Assembly: GCA_024707305.1 (NCBI GenBank) | Contig: JANPZZ010000026.1 | Coordinates: 124,001-188,000 of the forward strand | Source of the DNA: Chitinophagaceae bacterium | Lineage (GTDB): Bacteria > Bacteroidota > Bacteroidia > Chitinophagales > Chitinophagaceae | DNA length: 64,000 bases | Direction: 5' to 3' | Shown here: piece by piece, positions 7,093-15,878 of the stretch | Position numbering within the stretch: position 1 is the first letter of the stretch | How the letters are laid out: each line of letters opens with the position of its first letter | Translations under genes and position numbers: made by a program | Notes under the pieces: generated by a model | The model's database searches: none | What the model saw: only the letters and a program-made list of their open reading frames with translations | Told to the model about the DNA's origin: nothing

Positions 7093-8691
7093 ATGCAAAC
7101 AGACTTTTTGGTAGTAGGATCAGGTATTGCAGGATTAACCTATGCGTTAAAGGTAGCAAACCGTTTTCCTGACAAACAGGTGCTGGTAATGACAAAAGCA
7201 GCAGCCGACGAAACGAATACCAAATATGCGCAGGGCGGGGTGGCTGTTGTAAATGACCTGGAGAAAGATAGTTTCGAAAAACATATTGATGATACACTCA
7301 TCGCCGGTGATGGATTATGCAACCGGCAGGTAGTGGAAATAGTAGTGAAGGAAGGCCCCGACCGTGTAGGCGAACTCATTGAATGGGGTGCCCGTTTTGA
7401 TAAAGAAAAAGATGGTGATTATAAACTGGGGAAAGAAGGCGGACATTCTGAATACCGCATTATTCACCATAAAGACATTACAGGTTGGGAAATGGAACGT
7501 GCGTTGCTCGAGAGAGTGGAACGTCAAACTAATATCAAAATCATTAAACATTGTTTTGTAATTGATATTATTACCCAACACCATCTTGGTTTCCTGATCA
7601 CAAAATCTTCACCCGACATTGAATGTTACGGTGTGTATGCGCTCAACCTGGAAACACAACAGGTGGAAAAAATTTTAGCAAAAACAACGTTGCTTGCCAC
7701 TGGTGGTAATGGCCAGGCATATCGTACCACCACCAATCCTGCAATTGCTACAGGCGATGGAGTAGCGATGGTTTATCGTGCGAAAGGCCGGATTGAAAAC
7801 ATGGAGTTTATCCAGTTCCATCCCACCGCATTATATGAGCCGGGATTGCGCGGACAGGCTTTCCTGATTACTGAAGCAGTACGTGGCGACGGCGGCATTC
7901 TTCGCAATAAAGATGGCGAAGCATTTATGGAGCGATACGATGAGCGCAAAGACCTTGCACCACGTGATATTGTTGCGCGCGCCATCGATAGTGAAATGAA
8001 ACGCACAGGTACGGAGCATGTATGGCTGGATTGTCGCCATTTTGCAAAAGAAAAATTTACAGAGCACTTCCCCAATATTTATCAAAAATGTTTGAGCATC
8101 GGTATCGATATCACAAACAGTATGATACCGGTAGCACCTGCCGCGCATTACAGTTGTGGTGGAATTAAAACAGATGAATGGGGACGTACTTCTATCCGGA
8201 ATTTGTACGCATGCGGCGAATGCAGCAGTACCGGTTTGCATGGTGCCAACCGTCTTGCCAGCAATTCACTATTGGAAGCGATGGTGTTTGCACATCGCTG
8301 CTATCTGGATGTTGCAGAACGCGTGGGTGCACTCGCCTGGAAAACGGAAGTGCCCGACTGGGATGCGCAGGGGACCAGCGATCCGCGTGAGATGATCCTT
8401 ATCACGCAAACGCAAAAGGAATTGCAGCAAATCATGAGTGACTATGTGGGTATCGTGCGCAACAGTGTGCGTTTACAACGTGCCATGCGCCGGTTAGATT
8501 TGTTATGGGAAGAAACCGAACTCTTATACCAGGGCGCATCGCTTTCGCCGCAGCTATTGGAAATCCGCAATCTTATAACCGTTGGATACCTAATTGTAAA
8601 AGGCGCTGCCTTCCGCAAAGAAAGCCGCGGCCTCCACTTCACCACCGATTTCCCAGAGAAGAGTGAGTTGGTGCAGAATATAGTGCTTTAA
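7093..8691 (+). CDS. nadB: L-aspartate oxidase
   Basis: An FAD flavoprotein oxidising L-aspartate to iminoaspartate, the first step of de novo NAD synthesis. 532 residues, a normal length. The N-terminal FAD motif is VVGSGIAGLTYALK; further marks are QFHPTALY, the substrate-loop region VAPAAHYSCGGI, and the FAD-binding GLHGANRLASNSLLEA. The C-terminal helical domain carries the MRRLDLLW segment. Start 7093 is chosen because it lies just downstream of a TATTTTTG promoter. No nadA or nadC nearby. The gene ends 2 bp before a long repeat block. Confidence 0.93.
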   Translation: MQTDFLVVGSGIAGLTYALKVANRFPDKQVLVMTKAAADETNTKYAQGGVAVVNDLEKDSFEKHIDDTLIAGDGLCNRQVVEIVVKEGPDRVGELIEWGARFDKEKDGDYKLGKEGGHSEYRIIHHKDITGWEMERALLERVERQTNIKIIKHCFVIDIITQHHLGFLITKSSPDIECYGVYALNLETQQVEKILAKTTLLATGGNGQAYRTTTNPAIATGDGVAMVYRAKGRIENMEFIQFHPTALYEPGLRGQAFLITEAVRGDGGILRNKDGEAFMERYDERKDLAPRDIVARAIDSEMKRTGTEHVWLDCRHFAKEKFTEHFPNIYQKCLSIGIDITNSMIPVAPAAHYSCGGIKTDEWGRTSIRNLYACGECSSTGLHGANRLASNSLLEAMVFAHRCYLDVAERVGALAWKTEVPDWDAQGTSDPREMILITQTQKELQQIMSDYVGIVRNSVRLQRAMRRLDLLWEETELLYQGASLSPQLLEIRNLITVGYLIVKGAAFRKESRGLHFTTDFPEKSELVQNIVL

Positions 8692-8693
8692 AT

Positions 8694-8838
8694 AGATGGG
8701 GGAGGGAGGATGGGGGATGGTGGTTGGGGATGGTGGATGGAGGATGGAAGATGAGGGATGGGGGATGGGGGATGGAGGATGAGGGATGGGGGATGGAGGA
8801 TGGAGGATGGAGGATGATGGATGGTGGATGGTGGAGGA
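8694..8838. repeat. Purine-rich 7-nt array (GGATGGG/GGATGGA words)
   Basis: About 20 heptamers of the form GGATGRN, starting two bases after the nadB stop. This is the complement of the CCATCCC words at 853-899 and 22168-22247. Confidence 0.85.
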
Positions 8839-8845
8839 TGGATGC

Positions 8846-8867
8846 CCGTCCCGGAGGAACGAAATGT
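8846..8867. repeat. REP-like fragment (CCGTCCCGGAGG-ACG-AAT)
   Basis: Matches, with about four differences over 22 bp, the reverse complement of the hairpin-bearing element at 22000-22021 (CCGTCCCGGAGGGACGG plus AATAT). The hairpin is degenerate here. It joins the purine-rich and the CATCGAN arms. Confidence 0.6.
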
Positions 8868-8868
8868 A

Positions 8869-8988
8869 ATCGATCATCGGACATCGGACATCGGTCATCG
8901 ATCATCGGTCATCGATCATCGATCATCGACCATCGATCATCGACCATCGATCATCGATCATCGATCATCGACCATCGATCATCGATCC
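8869..8988. repeat. 7-nt array (CATCGAT/CATCGAC/CATCGGN words)
   Basis: About 17 heptamers in phase, ending 12 bp before the -7 box of the acyltransferase gene. With a 7-nt unit every frame reads the same 7-residue peptide repeat (DHRSSII-like), which creates spurious ORFs on both strands. Confidence 0.88.
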
Positions 8989-9000
8989 CCCGATTCCCTC

Positions 9001-9008
9001 TATCTTTG
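9001..9008 (+). promoter_or_regulatory. Predicted -7 box (TATCTTTG) for the acyltransferase
   Basis: Identical to the box before ispG and only 4 bp from the ATG at 9013, so the transcript is probably leaderless. Repeat words occupy the -33 region. Confidence 0.55.
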
Positions 9009-9012
9009 CCCC

Positions 9013-9895
9013 ATGTATTACATCGTTTTTGGATTATTGTACCTGTTATCCTTATTGCCGTTACGCGTTTTGTATCTTTTTTCCGACCTGGCTTATTGGT
9101 TTATTTACCGGGTGAAGGGTTATCGGAAAAAATGTGGTGATGTCGAACCTGAAACATGCGTTTCCTGAAAAAACAGAGGAAGAGCGTGAAAAAATTGCGC
9201 GGGAGTTTTATCATCTTTTTACAGATACATTCATTGAAACTATCAAACTGATTTCAATGAGTAAAAAACAGGTTGCAAAACGCGGTCTGGCGGATGTAAC
9301 TTATCTAAATGAACTCATCGATAAAGGACATAATATTCATATCCTCGCAGGACATCAGTTTAACTGGGAATTTGCCAATCTATCTTATGCTGCAAACCTG
9401 AAGATTCCCTTTGTGGGAGTATATGCGCCAATCGGCAGCAAAATTTTTGATCGCATATTTTATCGTACAAGAAGCAGAAACGGAACCGTGTTGATATCCA
9501 ATCGTGAGTTCACTTCTAAAATGCATACTGTTTTTACACAACAATATATCCTTGCCTTAGCGGCCGACCAGAATCCCAATAAACTTGCACGTTCTTACTG
9601 GGTGAATTTTATGGGAAGGCCTGCTCCATTTGTAATGGGCCCCGGCAAAGGTGCTGTAAAGAACAACACTGCTGCTGTGTATGTGGGATTCCACCGCGTT
9701 CGTCGGGGGTATTATGAATTTAAAACCTTTCCAATAACGGAAAACGGTGCGGCGCATACGCCGGAGGAATTGACCGTTTTATATAAAAGGGCACTTGAAA
9801 AAGTAATCCGTGAAAATCCATCTAACTATTTATGGTCACACCGCAGATGGCGGCACGAATGGAAACCTGAATACGGCCCGGTGCTCGATCAATAA
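9013..9895 (+). CDS. Lipid A biosynthesis acyltransferase (LpxL/HtrB family), one frameshift
   Basis: Inner-membrane late acyltransferase that adds a secondary acyl chain to lipid A or a related lipid. About 294 residues. An N-terminal membrane segment (MYYIVFGLLYLLSLLPLRVL) is followed by the family core with the catalytic H-x4-E motif (GHQFNWEFA), then ALAADQNPN and a C-terminal SHRRWRHEW. The frame breaks in the A6 run at 9127-9132; A5 restores YRKNVVMSNLKHAFPEK. ATG 9013 follows a TATCTTTG promoter. Exact acyl substrate cannot be told. Confidence 0.85.
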
Positions 9896-9896
9896 T

Positions 9897-10535
9897 TTAC
9901 ACACCTTTTACTACTTCGGCTTTCTCTTCTTTTGAAATCGCATCCCATCCGCCAGTCACCTGGCGCAGGTTGTGATAGCCATGCTTTTTCAAAAGCGAAG
10001 CGGCAATCATACTGCGGTAGTTGATGGCACTGTGGATATAGAGGTTTTGATTTTCTTCAAAATTGGCAATTTCAGCAACATCGGTCATCTCCTCGAGAGG
10101 GAGATTTAGCGCATTTTTTAAATGGCCACTTTCAAATTCAGCATTCGTACGCACATCTACCACCTGCAATTGCGAATCGAATGGTATATCCATGATGAGT
10201 TCATCGGGCTCAACAGTAATGACGAGGTCAATTTCTTCCCCGGCTTTCACCCATGCATCAAATCCATATTGTAAATATCCTGCAATCTCTTTTACTCCCG
10301 CTTTAGAAAGTTGAGCTATCGTTTCTTCTTCCTGCCCATCTTCCGCCACCACAATACATTTAACTGCCTGAGGCAGCACAGCCTGCGCCCATTTTATAAT
10401 ATCACCATTAAGGCCCATATTTACAGAACCCGGAATAAATCCTGCAGCAAATATTTGTGCCGGGCGACTGTCGATGATGTAGTAATCCTTTTCTGTGAAT
10501 GCTGTAAACTGTGTAAGAGTGAGTGCTTGTACCAT
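9897..10535 (-). CDS. Tandem rhodanese-domain protein lacking the usual MBL domain and catalytic Cys
   Basis: 212 residues with two rhodanese domains: residues about 5-100 (YYIIDSRPAQIFAAGFIPGS) and 112-205 (VVDVRTNAEFESGHLKNALN). The sequence matches the C-terminal half of Bacteroidota MBL-fold/rhodanese proteins (about 450 residues), but no metallo-beta-lactamase domain precedes it here. The active-site loop of domain 2 reads HSAINYRS where HCxGGYRS is expected, so the catalytic Cys is Ser (about residue 169); domain 1 has no Cys in its loop either. Sulfurtransferase activity is therefore doubtful. It follows an ArsR regulator on the same strand, with a terminator and its own promoter between them. 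Confidence 0.8.
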   Translation of the reverse strand: MVQALTLTQFTAFTEKDYYIIDSRPAQIFAAGFIPGSVNMGLNGDIIKWAQAVLPQAVKCIVVAEDGQEEETIAQLSKAGVKEIAGYLQYGFDAWVKAGEEIDLVITVEPDELIMDIPFDSQLQVVDVRTNAEFESGHLKNALNLPLEEMTDVAEIANFEENQNLYIHSAINYRSMIAASLLKKHGYHNLRQVTGGWDAISKEEKAEVVKGV

Positions 10536-10539
10536 GCTG

Positions 10540-10547
10540 CAAAGTTA
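10540..10547 (-). promoter_or_regulatory. Predicted -7 box (TAACTTTG) for the rhodanese gene
   Basis: Exact TAnnTTTG on the minus strand, 4 bp upstream of the ATG at 10535. Confidence 0.55.
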
Positions 10548-10584
10548 GCGTTCAAAAAAGGAAAGCGGGAAAATGCAAATAAAA

Positions 10585-10609
10585 AAGGCTGTCGTTTTTC
10601 GACAGCCTT
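10585..10609 (-). terminator. Intrinsic terminator downstream of arsR
   Basis: 10-bp perfect stem AAGGCTGTCG / CGACAGCCTT with a TTTTT loop. On the minus strand it is followed by a T run (complement of 10579-10584). It lies 20 bp after the arsR stop. Confidence 0.8.
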
Positions 10610-10628
10610 CTATTAATAAAGTAAGAGA

Positions 10629-10974
10629 TTAATTCAGCAGCGATTCTACAAAATTGTTCAACTCCTCTATTCTTGCGGTGTTCACTGTATAATAAATATA
10701 CTTACCGTCTCTTTCAGTATTCACAAATCCCGCTTTCCTTAAAATTGAAAGATGTTGTGATGCTACTGATTGTTCCAATCTAAGCTTTACATAAATTTCC
10801 GTAACAGTAATTCTTCCGTTTTCATCAATCAGTTTCAAAATCTGCTGACGCAGTTTATGATTGATGGCACGAAGAACGAGTGATGCTTTTCTTCACATTC
10901 AACAAATCCACTTTCAGTGAATTACTATTATCGGGCGATGCATTGAGCATTAGCGTGTAGTTGTTCATAGTCAT
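10629..10974 (-). CDS. ArsR-family winged-helix repressor, one frameshift
   Basis: A small metal- or redox-type ArsR/SmtB repressor of about 114 residues. The core is KLRQQILKLIDENGRITVT, the recognition helix SVASQHLSILRKAGFV, and the wing RDGKYIYYTVN. The frame breaks in an A4 run near 10890 (minus strand AAGAAAAGC; A3 restores NVKKASLVLRAINHKLRQQ). Start options are ATG 10974 (MTMNNYT) or 10968. No CxC metal site is visible in the readable part, so the ligand is unknown. A dyad overlaps its own promoter (10996-11017), suggesting autorepression. Confidence 0.8.
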
Positions 10975-10995
10975 AACCGATTAAAATATAAATTA

Positions 10996-11017
10996 CAAAA
11001 ATAACTATGTATTAGTT
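10996..11017 (-). promoter_or_regulatory. arsR promoter with overlapping dyad AACTA-N5-TAGTT
   Basis: TATTTTTG on the minus strand (11003-10996) matches the -7 consensus. The perfect dyad AACTA (11003-11007) / TAGTT (11013-11017) touches its upstream edge, a typical position for an ArsR operator. Confidence 0.55.
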
Positions 11018-11065
11018 GTTTTCCAGAGTAAAAAATGTTAATTCGTTCTCACTTAGTATAAACCA

Positions 11066-11731
11066 TTATTTAGCAGGAGAGTAAAACTCTTTTAAGTAGT
11101 AAGGCTCACTGTATGCGAGATCCGACCACTCCTGCTTTTCGCATTTTTTCATCGCAGGTTGTACCATTGCAGCTGCATCCATTTCTATTTTGCTTATTAG
11201 CAGATTTGGATGATGATGAATTGCTGCAGCTTTTTCTGCGCCATCACCAGAAAGAACTAAACTTCCTTTTTCAAGCCATTCATTTAAACATCCCTCTTGC
11301 AGGATAATTGCACCCGGAGGTGAAACTTCAGAGAGATTGTTGTCGTAAACAGCAGCAAACACTTCCATTCGTCTTGCGTCAATCATCGGGCAATAGAAAT
11401 CTCCTTTCAAATCTTTCTGCGCAGCGATTGCCATTATCTCCAGGGTAGGAATGCATATCAATGGTTTTGAAAGTGCAAAACACAAACCCTTTGCTGTTGC
11501 CATTCCCAGGCGTAGGCCGGTGTATGAACCCGGCCCCATACTCACTGCTATGGCTGTCAACTCGTTGAGACTCTTCTCCTGTTCTTTCATCATCTGTGCA
11601 ATTGCATCATGTAACCATGCTGCATGTCGTTGCCTGTCTTCATTTTTCTTCACCGCCACTACCTGACCATCAATGGTGAGGCAAATACTGGCGGTTTTGC
11701 CAGATGTCTCTATATTAAGAATGTTTGCCAT
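11066..11731 (-). CDS. tsaB: tRNA N6-threonylcarbamoyladenosine biosynthesis protein TsaB
   Basis: Non-catalytic Kae1-like partner of TsaD and TsaE in t6A37 tRNA modification. 221 residues with the diagnostic MGPGSYTGLRLGMATAKGL and N-terminal ILNIETSGKTASICL. The start MANILNIETS at 11731 is preferred; a 38-codon extension upstream would run into the preceding gene. It begins 2 bp after the stop of the 3HCDH-like gene, so the two form an operon. Confidence 0.92.
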   Translation of the reverse strand: MANILNIETSGKTASICLTIDGQVVAVKKNEDRQRHAAWLHDAIAQMMKEQEKSLNELTAIAVSMGPGSYTGLRLGMATAKGLCFALSKPLICIPTLEIMAIAAQKDLKGDFYCPMIDARRMEVFAAVYDNNLSEVSPPGAIILQEGCLNEWLEKGSLVLSGDGAEKAAAIHHHPNLLISKIEMDAAAMVQPAMKKCEKQEWSDLAYSEPYYLKEFYSPAK

Positions 11732-11733
11732 TT

Positions 11734-12369
11734 TTATGCCAAAGCCGCGTTTTTGAGCAATGAAGATGGAGTATATCTTTTTTGCCGGGTTGATAACTTC
11801 TCTAAAAGCCTGTATATCTGTTTCAATCCAATCTTTTTCCCCCATTCAATGGGTCCGTAGGGGTAATTTGTCCCCAGTTTCATTGCGATATCAATTTCCG
11901 CTGCTGTACTCACTTCATCTTCCATTGCGAAATACGCTTCATTAATGATGGATGCGACAACACGCGCAGAAATCATACCGCAACTATCTGTTACCCACTC
12001 AGTTTCGCGTCCAAAATGGGCTATAACAGATTCAACCTGCCCGCGATCCACCGTTTCTGAAGCAGCCATCTCCACTCTTTCACCTAAAAACCCCGGCCAG
12101 GCGTTAATTCTCACCAGATTTTCACCCAATTCGGCTGTAGTGGCAATCACGGCGTTAACTATACAAACGGACACCGGTAATTGTTGTAACCAGTTTATCA
12201 CGTCCTGGTCATATTCCTGAAAGAGATACAATACCGCATCAGGCTGCCCCGGCAGTTGCTGTATTCCCTCATTTTCGGAATAAAACACCTCAGTATGTTG
12301 ATCTGTGGAGGCCGGCAGTTTTTTCCATTCTTCCAGAATTTCGGATGGCGCTATGACTACTACTTTCAT
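11734..12369 (-). CDS. 3-hydroxyacyl-CoA dehydrogenase C-terminal-domain protein with a divergent N terminus
   Basis: 211 residues. The C-terminal half is a 3HCDH domain (IINEAYFAMEDEVSTAAEID, then YPYGPIEWGKKIGLKQI). The N-terminal half has some Rossmann-like strands (MKVVVIAPSEILEEW; SVCIVNAVIATTAELGENLV) but no GxGxxG dinucleotide motif, so classical dehydrogenase activity is doubtful. Start 12369 is chosen because longer forms run through the divergent promoter region shared with ridA. It forms an operon with tsaB. The gene pair is familiar in Bacteroidota, but the role is not known to me. Confidence 0.75.
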   Translation of the reverse strand: MKVVVIAPSEILEEWKKLPASTDQHTEVFYSENEGIQQLPGQPDAVLYLFQEYDQDVINWLQQLPVSVCIVNAVIATTAELGENLVRINAWPGFLGERVEMAASETVDRGQVESVIAHFGRETEWVTDSCGMISARVVASIINEAYFAMEDEVSTAAEIDIAMKLGTNYPYGPIEWGKKIGLKQIYRLLEKLSTRQKRYTPSSLLKNAALA

Positions 12370-12416
12370 GATCGCGTTTTTGCAAAGAAAAAAGCATAAA
12401 CCTATATTCGTTTCTC

Positions 12417-12424
12417 TAAATTTG
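12417..12424 (+). promoter_or_regulatory. Predicted -7 box (TAAATTTG) for ridA
   Basis: Exact TAnnTTTG, 6 bp before ATG 12431. A weaker TTTCTTTG on the opposite strand (12383-12390) may serve the divergent operon. Confidence 0.55.
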
Positions 12425-12430
12425 AAATAC

Positions 12431-12817
12431 ATGAAGAAAGTGGTAATAAATACCAATATGGCTCCCGCGCCGATAGGGCCGTACAACCAGGCGATATTAA
12501 CCGGCAACCTGCTTTTTATATCCGGTCAGATTTGTATTGATCCCGCAACGGGAAATTTGGACAATAAGGACATTCAGGCAGAAACACATCGCTGCATGCA
12601 AAACCTGCGTGCAATATTGAATGCTGCAGGAATGAATTTTAGTCATGTGGTAAAAACAACCATTTTCATTACAGACATGAAACAATTCTCGGAAATAAAT
12701 GAAATCTATGGGCAGTATTTCACTGGCGACTTTCCAGCCCGCGAAACGGTTCAGGTTTCTGCACTTCCAAAATTTGTAAATGTTGAAATCAGTATGGTCG
12801 CAGAAAAAGAATCGTAA
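12431..12817 (+). CDS. ridA: RidA family enamine/imine deaminase
   Basis: 128 residues, full length. Hydrolyses reactive 2-aminoacrylate and related enamines released by PLP enzymes. Family marks are APAPIGPYNQA near the N terminus and the conserved Arg near residue 104 in FPARETVQVSALP, followed by VEISMVA. ATG 12431 is preferred over an upstream in-frame ATG at 12305 that lies inside the divergent gene. A strong bidirectional terminator follows. Confidence 0.92.
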   Translation: MKKVVINTNMAPAPIGPYNQAILTGNLLFISGQICIDPATGNLDNKDIQAETHRCMQNLRAILNAAGMNFSHVVKTTIFITDMKQFSEINEIYGQYFTGDFPARETVQVSALPKFVNVEISMVAEKES

Positions 12818-12840
12818 AACATTTCTGCAAACGAACAATA

Positions 12841-12874
12841 AAAAAGGAGCCAGCACCGCTGGCTCCTTTTTTTA
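12841..12874. terminator. Bidirectional intrinsic terminator between ridA and the metalloprotease gene
   Basis: 9-bp perfect stem GGAGCCAGC / GCTGGCTCC with ACC loop, flanked by A5 on the left and T8 on the right. It serves both convergent genes. Confidence 0.9.
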
Positions 12875-12893
12875 TTGTAGAGTGGTGCGATGA

Positions 12894-15878
12894 TTAATGC
12901 GCTACCACCATTTTGATTACTTCTTTTTCACCACCAATGTTTACAGAGATCAGGTAAATACCATTGGCAAGTGAACCTGCATCAATAGTTTGAATGTACT
13001 GGCCGGCAGGCAGGTTCTGACCAGGCTGGTACTGACGAACCAATTTACCGGTGTTGTCGTAAATAGCAATGCTCAAATCGTAGCTGCTTGCAGAGATCAC
13101 TTCCAGGCGTGTATTACCACCGGTAGGATTCGGGAACAACCGGATGTAACGACCATTGGTCAGTGCTTGTGTAGTAAATGGTTGACCCGCTGTAGCTACG
13201 TACGTAGTGGTAGTGCCACACAACGCAATTACATTGTATTCATAGTTAGCTGATGGCTGGAGTCCTGTCAATTCAACCGAATTGCCATCTACATGAACTT
13301 CGCTCCAGGTAGTGGTTCCTTCAATACGGTATTGAACATTTGCCGAGCTCGATCCCTCAGGATATGTCCAGCCCAGTAATACACGTGAGGGGCTGTATGG
13401 TTGTGCTGTAAAGTTGCTTACAGGTCCGCAGCCGATAACATTAATCGTTGCGGTAGCGGTATTACGACATCCATTTGCAGCAATACCTTCAATGGTATAT
13501 TGCGTTGTTTCAAGGGGGCGATAGGTGCCGGATGTTTGTGTAGAGCTTACCATATCGGGCAGCGACGACCAGTTGTAGTTTACAGCACCAGTTGCTGTTA
13601 ACGTTTGAGAAGAGTATTTCTCAATGGTGCTTACAGCAGGTGTTACTACCACATTAGGACGGGGCAGAACGGTTACGTTTTGCAGTTCAGAAGATACGCT
13701 GCAAGAACCCAAGGTAGTAGTTACACTGTATTCACCGGATGCGTTCGCAACGTATGTACTTGTGGTTGCACCTGAAATTTCATCGCCATCCACAAACCAC
13801 TGGTAGCTATATCCGGCACCTGTTGAAGTGTTGAAAGTAACGGTGCCGCCTTCGCAGAAGCTGAGGTTGCCTGTACGTGTAATCGTAGCTGTCGGGCTTG
13901 GGTTTACCGTTACAGCCACAGCTGATGAAGTGGTTTGACAGGTAGCACCCGCAGATACGCTAACGGTATAGTTTCCTGATTGAGATGCATTATAGCTGTC
14001 GCTGGTAGCGCCGGTAATTGCAGTTCCGTTGCGGAACCACTGATAGGAATAACCGGCGGTTGAGTTAGCATTAAGTGTTACAACAGTGCCTTCGCAAATG
14101 GTGGTGCTGCCCACTGGTGTAATCAATGCTGTAGGAGAGGTAACTTCTAGTACCTGCACGTTCAATGTACCGCTGCAGGCGCCAGAGGTTGCGCTAACAG
14201 AATAGTTGCCTGCCGCAGTTACGTTGTAGGAAGAACTGGTTGCTCCCGCAATCGGACTACCTCCCAGATACCATTGATAAGTATAGGCGGGGTTATCGGT
14301 AGCGCTGATGGTGATATTTCCACCTGGGCAAATAGCTGCAATGCTGCCGGTATTCAATGCAAAGGATAATGTGGTGCCCGTGTTGCCAACAACAACATCA
14401 TCTGTTACTTTACAACCAGTACCATCTGTTACAGTAACGTGGTAAGTGCCGGGAGCCGCGTTCGTCAATGTGGCGCCAGTATGACCGGTACTCCAGAGAT
14501 AGGTAAGGTTACCGGTGCTATTGGCTGCATTTACGGTAACGATACCATTGCTTTGGTTACAGGAGGCGTCCACTTTAGCAAAGCTGACCGTCATGCGGCA
14601 TGTGCCCAGACAGGCAGCTCCACCGACAACAGACCTGATACGATCACCAGGCTGAGGCCCAAATCCATTCGCGAAATTGATACCATAACCCGTAAGGTGA
14701 CAATAACTCATGATTGTACCACCATTACCGGGAGCTGGCCCGGGAGTACATCCTGCGCCATTTACAGGTTCGGTGGGTACACAGTTGTCGAGCGCTCCAC
14801 CATTCCAGCCGCACCACTGTGTGTGATTACTTCCCAAATTGTGGCCCATCTCATGCGTTACCACCTCCACGGTCCATGAATACGTGGGTAGGTTTTGATA
14901 AGTATTCTGGATACCGCTTACAGCTGATTTAAACTGGCGCGGTGACCCACAAGGATTGGGAATTATATAAGCGATACCACCACCGATATTTCGCGTAGAC
15001 AAAAGGTGCGCATAATCACCATTGTAGGTTGTATTAACCAGCCTGTCACGGAATGAATACAACATCGGCTCTGTATTTGTAAATGATGCTTCAGGATCCG
15101 TTGATGTCCACACGCGGATATGCGATACCTGCACCAGGATGTCTTCATTTGCATACAACTGCGCTACGTTGTTAAAGAAGCCTAACACGTAGTTGATGGT
15201 ATTGACAGTGTTGCTGCCTTTATCCTGGTACATTCTGTAATCGCACTCAAAATAAATTTCAACCGGTTGGCCCACCGCTTCGCCGCGAGCCATTGTGTTG
15301 TTTTGAACATGATGATTGATTTCACCAATGGTATGGCCATCATCATTCGTAAAACAACCCAACGGGTTTTTTACTCTCATATCGCGTTCACGATAAAAAG
15401 TGTATTCAGCGGTTGCGAAACCATCTTTTTCAATAGCACCGAGAACCATATTGCCATTTTCATCAGCAATAAGACCCATTACCTGGCCATCAACAAAACT
15501 AAAAGAAGCCATACTTCCTGGTTTCCCTTTCACTTTTCCACGATAAAAACTTCCTTCAGGAATGGCAACATCACGAATGTCTCCCTGTATCGAAGTCTCA
15601 GTAACTTTAAAATTATCACTGGTGATTTTTACTTTTTCCATTTCCAGTTCGATCAATGTACCCTGGTAAGGCAACTGAAGTTTTAACTGCTGGGGCGAAC
15701 TGCTGCGAATACTTTGAAGTCGTTCACTTTTTAATTCAAGTGCTTCATAAACTGAAACAACTGAATGCTGGTCGCGGGAAAGAGTAGTGCGGGTTTCGAA
15801 AAGATCGGAAATAACCTGTGCACGAAGGTTGGCTGCTCCAACAAGAAGCAGTGACAAAACAATAAAAGCTTTTCTCAT
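12894..15878 (-). CDS. Secreted reprolysin-like zinc metalloprotease with Ig-like repeats, FN3 and T9SS sorting domain
   Basis: 994 residues, intact. Signal peptide MRKAFIVLSLLLVGAANLRA, a propeptide-like region to about residue 190, then a metzincin domain with zinc motif HEMGHNLGSNH (around residue 342) and Met-turn TIMSYC. Four or more Ig/PKD-like modules follow (repeated YSYQWF or YTYQWY and GNYTVSV), then a fibronectin type III domain (about residues 820-905) and a C-terminal type A T9SS domain (LFPNPTGGNTRLEV to the end). It should be exported by Sec, cross the outer membrane by T9SS and be anchored or released outside. The host substrate is unknown. Convergent with ridA. Confidence 0.92.
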   Translation of the reverse strand: MRKAFIVLSLLLVGAANLRAQVISDLFETRTTLSRDQHSVVSVYEALELKSERLQSIRSSSPQQLKLQLPYQGTLIELEMEKVKITSDNFKVTETSIQGDIRDVAIPEGSFYRGKVKGKPGSMASFSFVDGQVMGLIADENGNMVLGAIEKDGFATAEYTFYRERDMRVKNPLGCFTNDDGHTIGEINHHVQNNTMARGEAVGQPVEIYFECDYRMYQDKGSNTVNTINYVLGFFNNVAQLYANEDILVQVSHIRVWTSTDPEASFTNTEPMLYSFRDRLVNTTYNGDYAHLLSTRNIGGGIAYIIPNPCGSPRQFKSAVSGIQNTYQNLPTYSWTVEVVTHEMGHNLGSNHTQWCGWNGGALDNCVPTEPVNGAGCTPGPAPGNGGTIMSYCHLTGYGINFANGFGPQPGDRIRSVVGGAACLGTCRMTVSFAKVDASCNQSNGIVTVNAANSTGNLTYLWSTGHTGATLTNAAPGTYHVTVTDGTGCKVTDDVVVGNTGTTLSFALNTGSIAAICPGGNITISATDNPAYTYQWYLGGSPIAGATSSSYNVTAAGNYSVSATSGACSGTLNVQVLEVTSPTALITPVGSTTICEGTVVTLNANSTAGYSYQWFRNGTAITGATSDSYNASQSGNYTVSVSAGATCQTTSSAVAVTVNPSPTATITRTGNLSFCEGGTVTFNTSTGAGYSYQWFVDGDEISGATTSTYVANASGEYSVTTTLGSCSVSSELQNVTVLPRPNVVVTPAVSTIEKYSSQTLTATGAVNYNWSSLPDMVSSTQTSGTYRPLETTQYTIEGIAANGCRNTATATINVIGCGPVSNFTAQPYSPSRVLLGWTYPEGSSSANVQYRIEGTTTWSEVHVDGNSVELTGLQPSANYEYNVIALCGTTTTYVATAGQPFTTQALTNGRYIRLFPNPTGGNTRLEVISASSYDLSIAIYDNTGKLVRQYQPGQNLPAGQYIQTIDAGSLANGIYLISVNIGGEKEVIKMVVAH

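Noticed and set aside
8639-9168. Long ORFs on both strands encoding peptides such as IDHRSST repeats and Pro/Ser-rich repeats
   Set aside because: They are translations of 7-nt arrays, in which every frame reads a 7-residue repeat. No start context or conserved product. Only the part from 9013 on is a gene.
10311-10616. Plus-strand ORF opposite the rhodanese gene
   Set aside because: Lies antisense to a well-supported rhodanese reading frame and spans the terminator hairpin.
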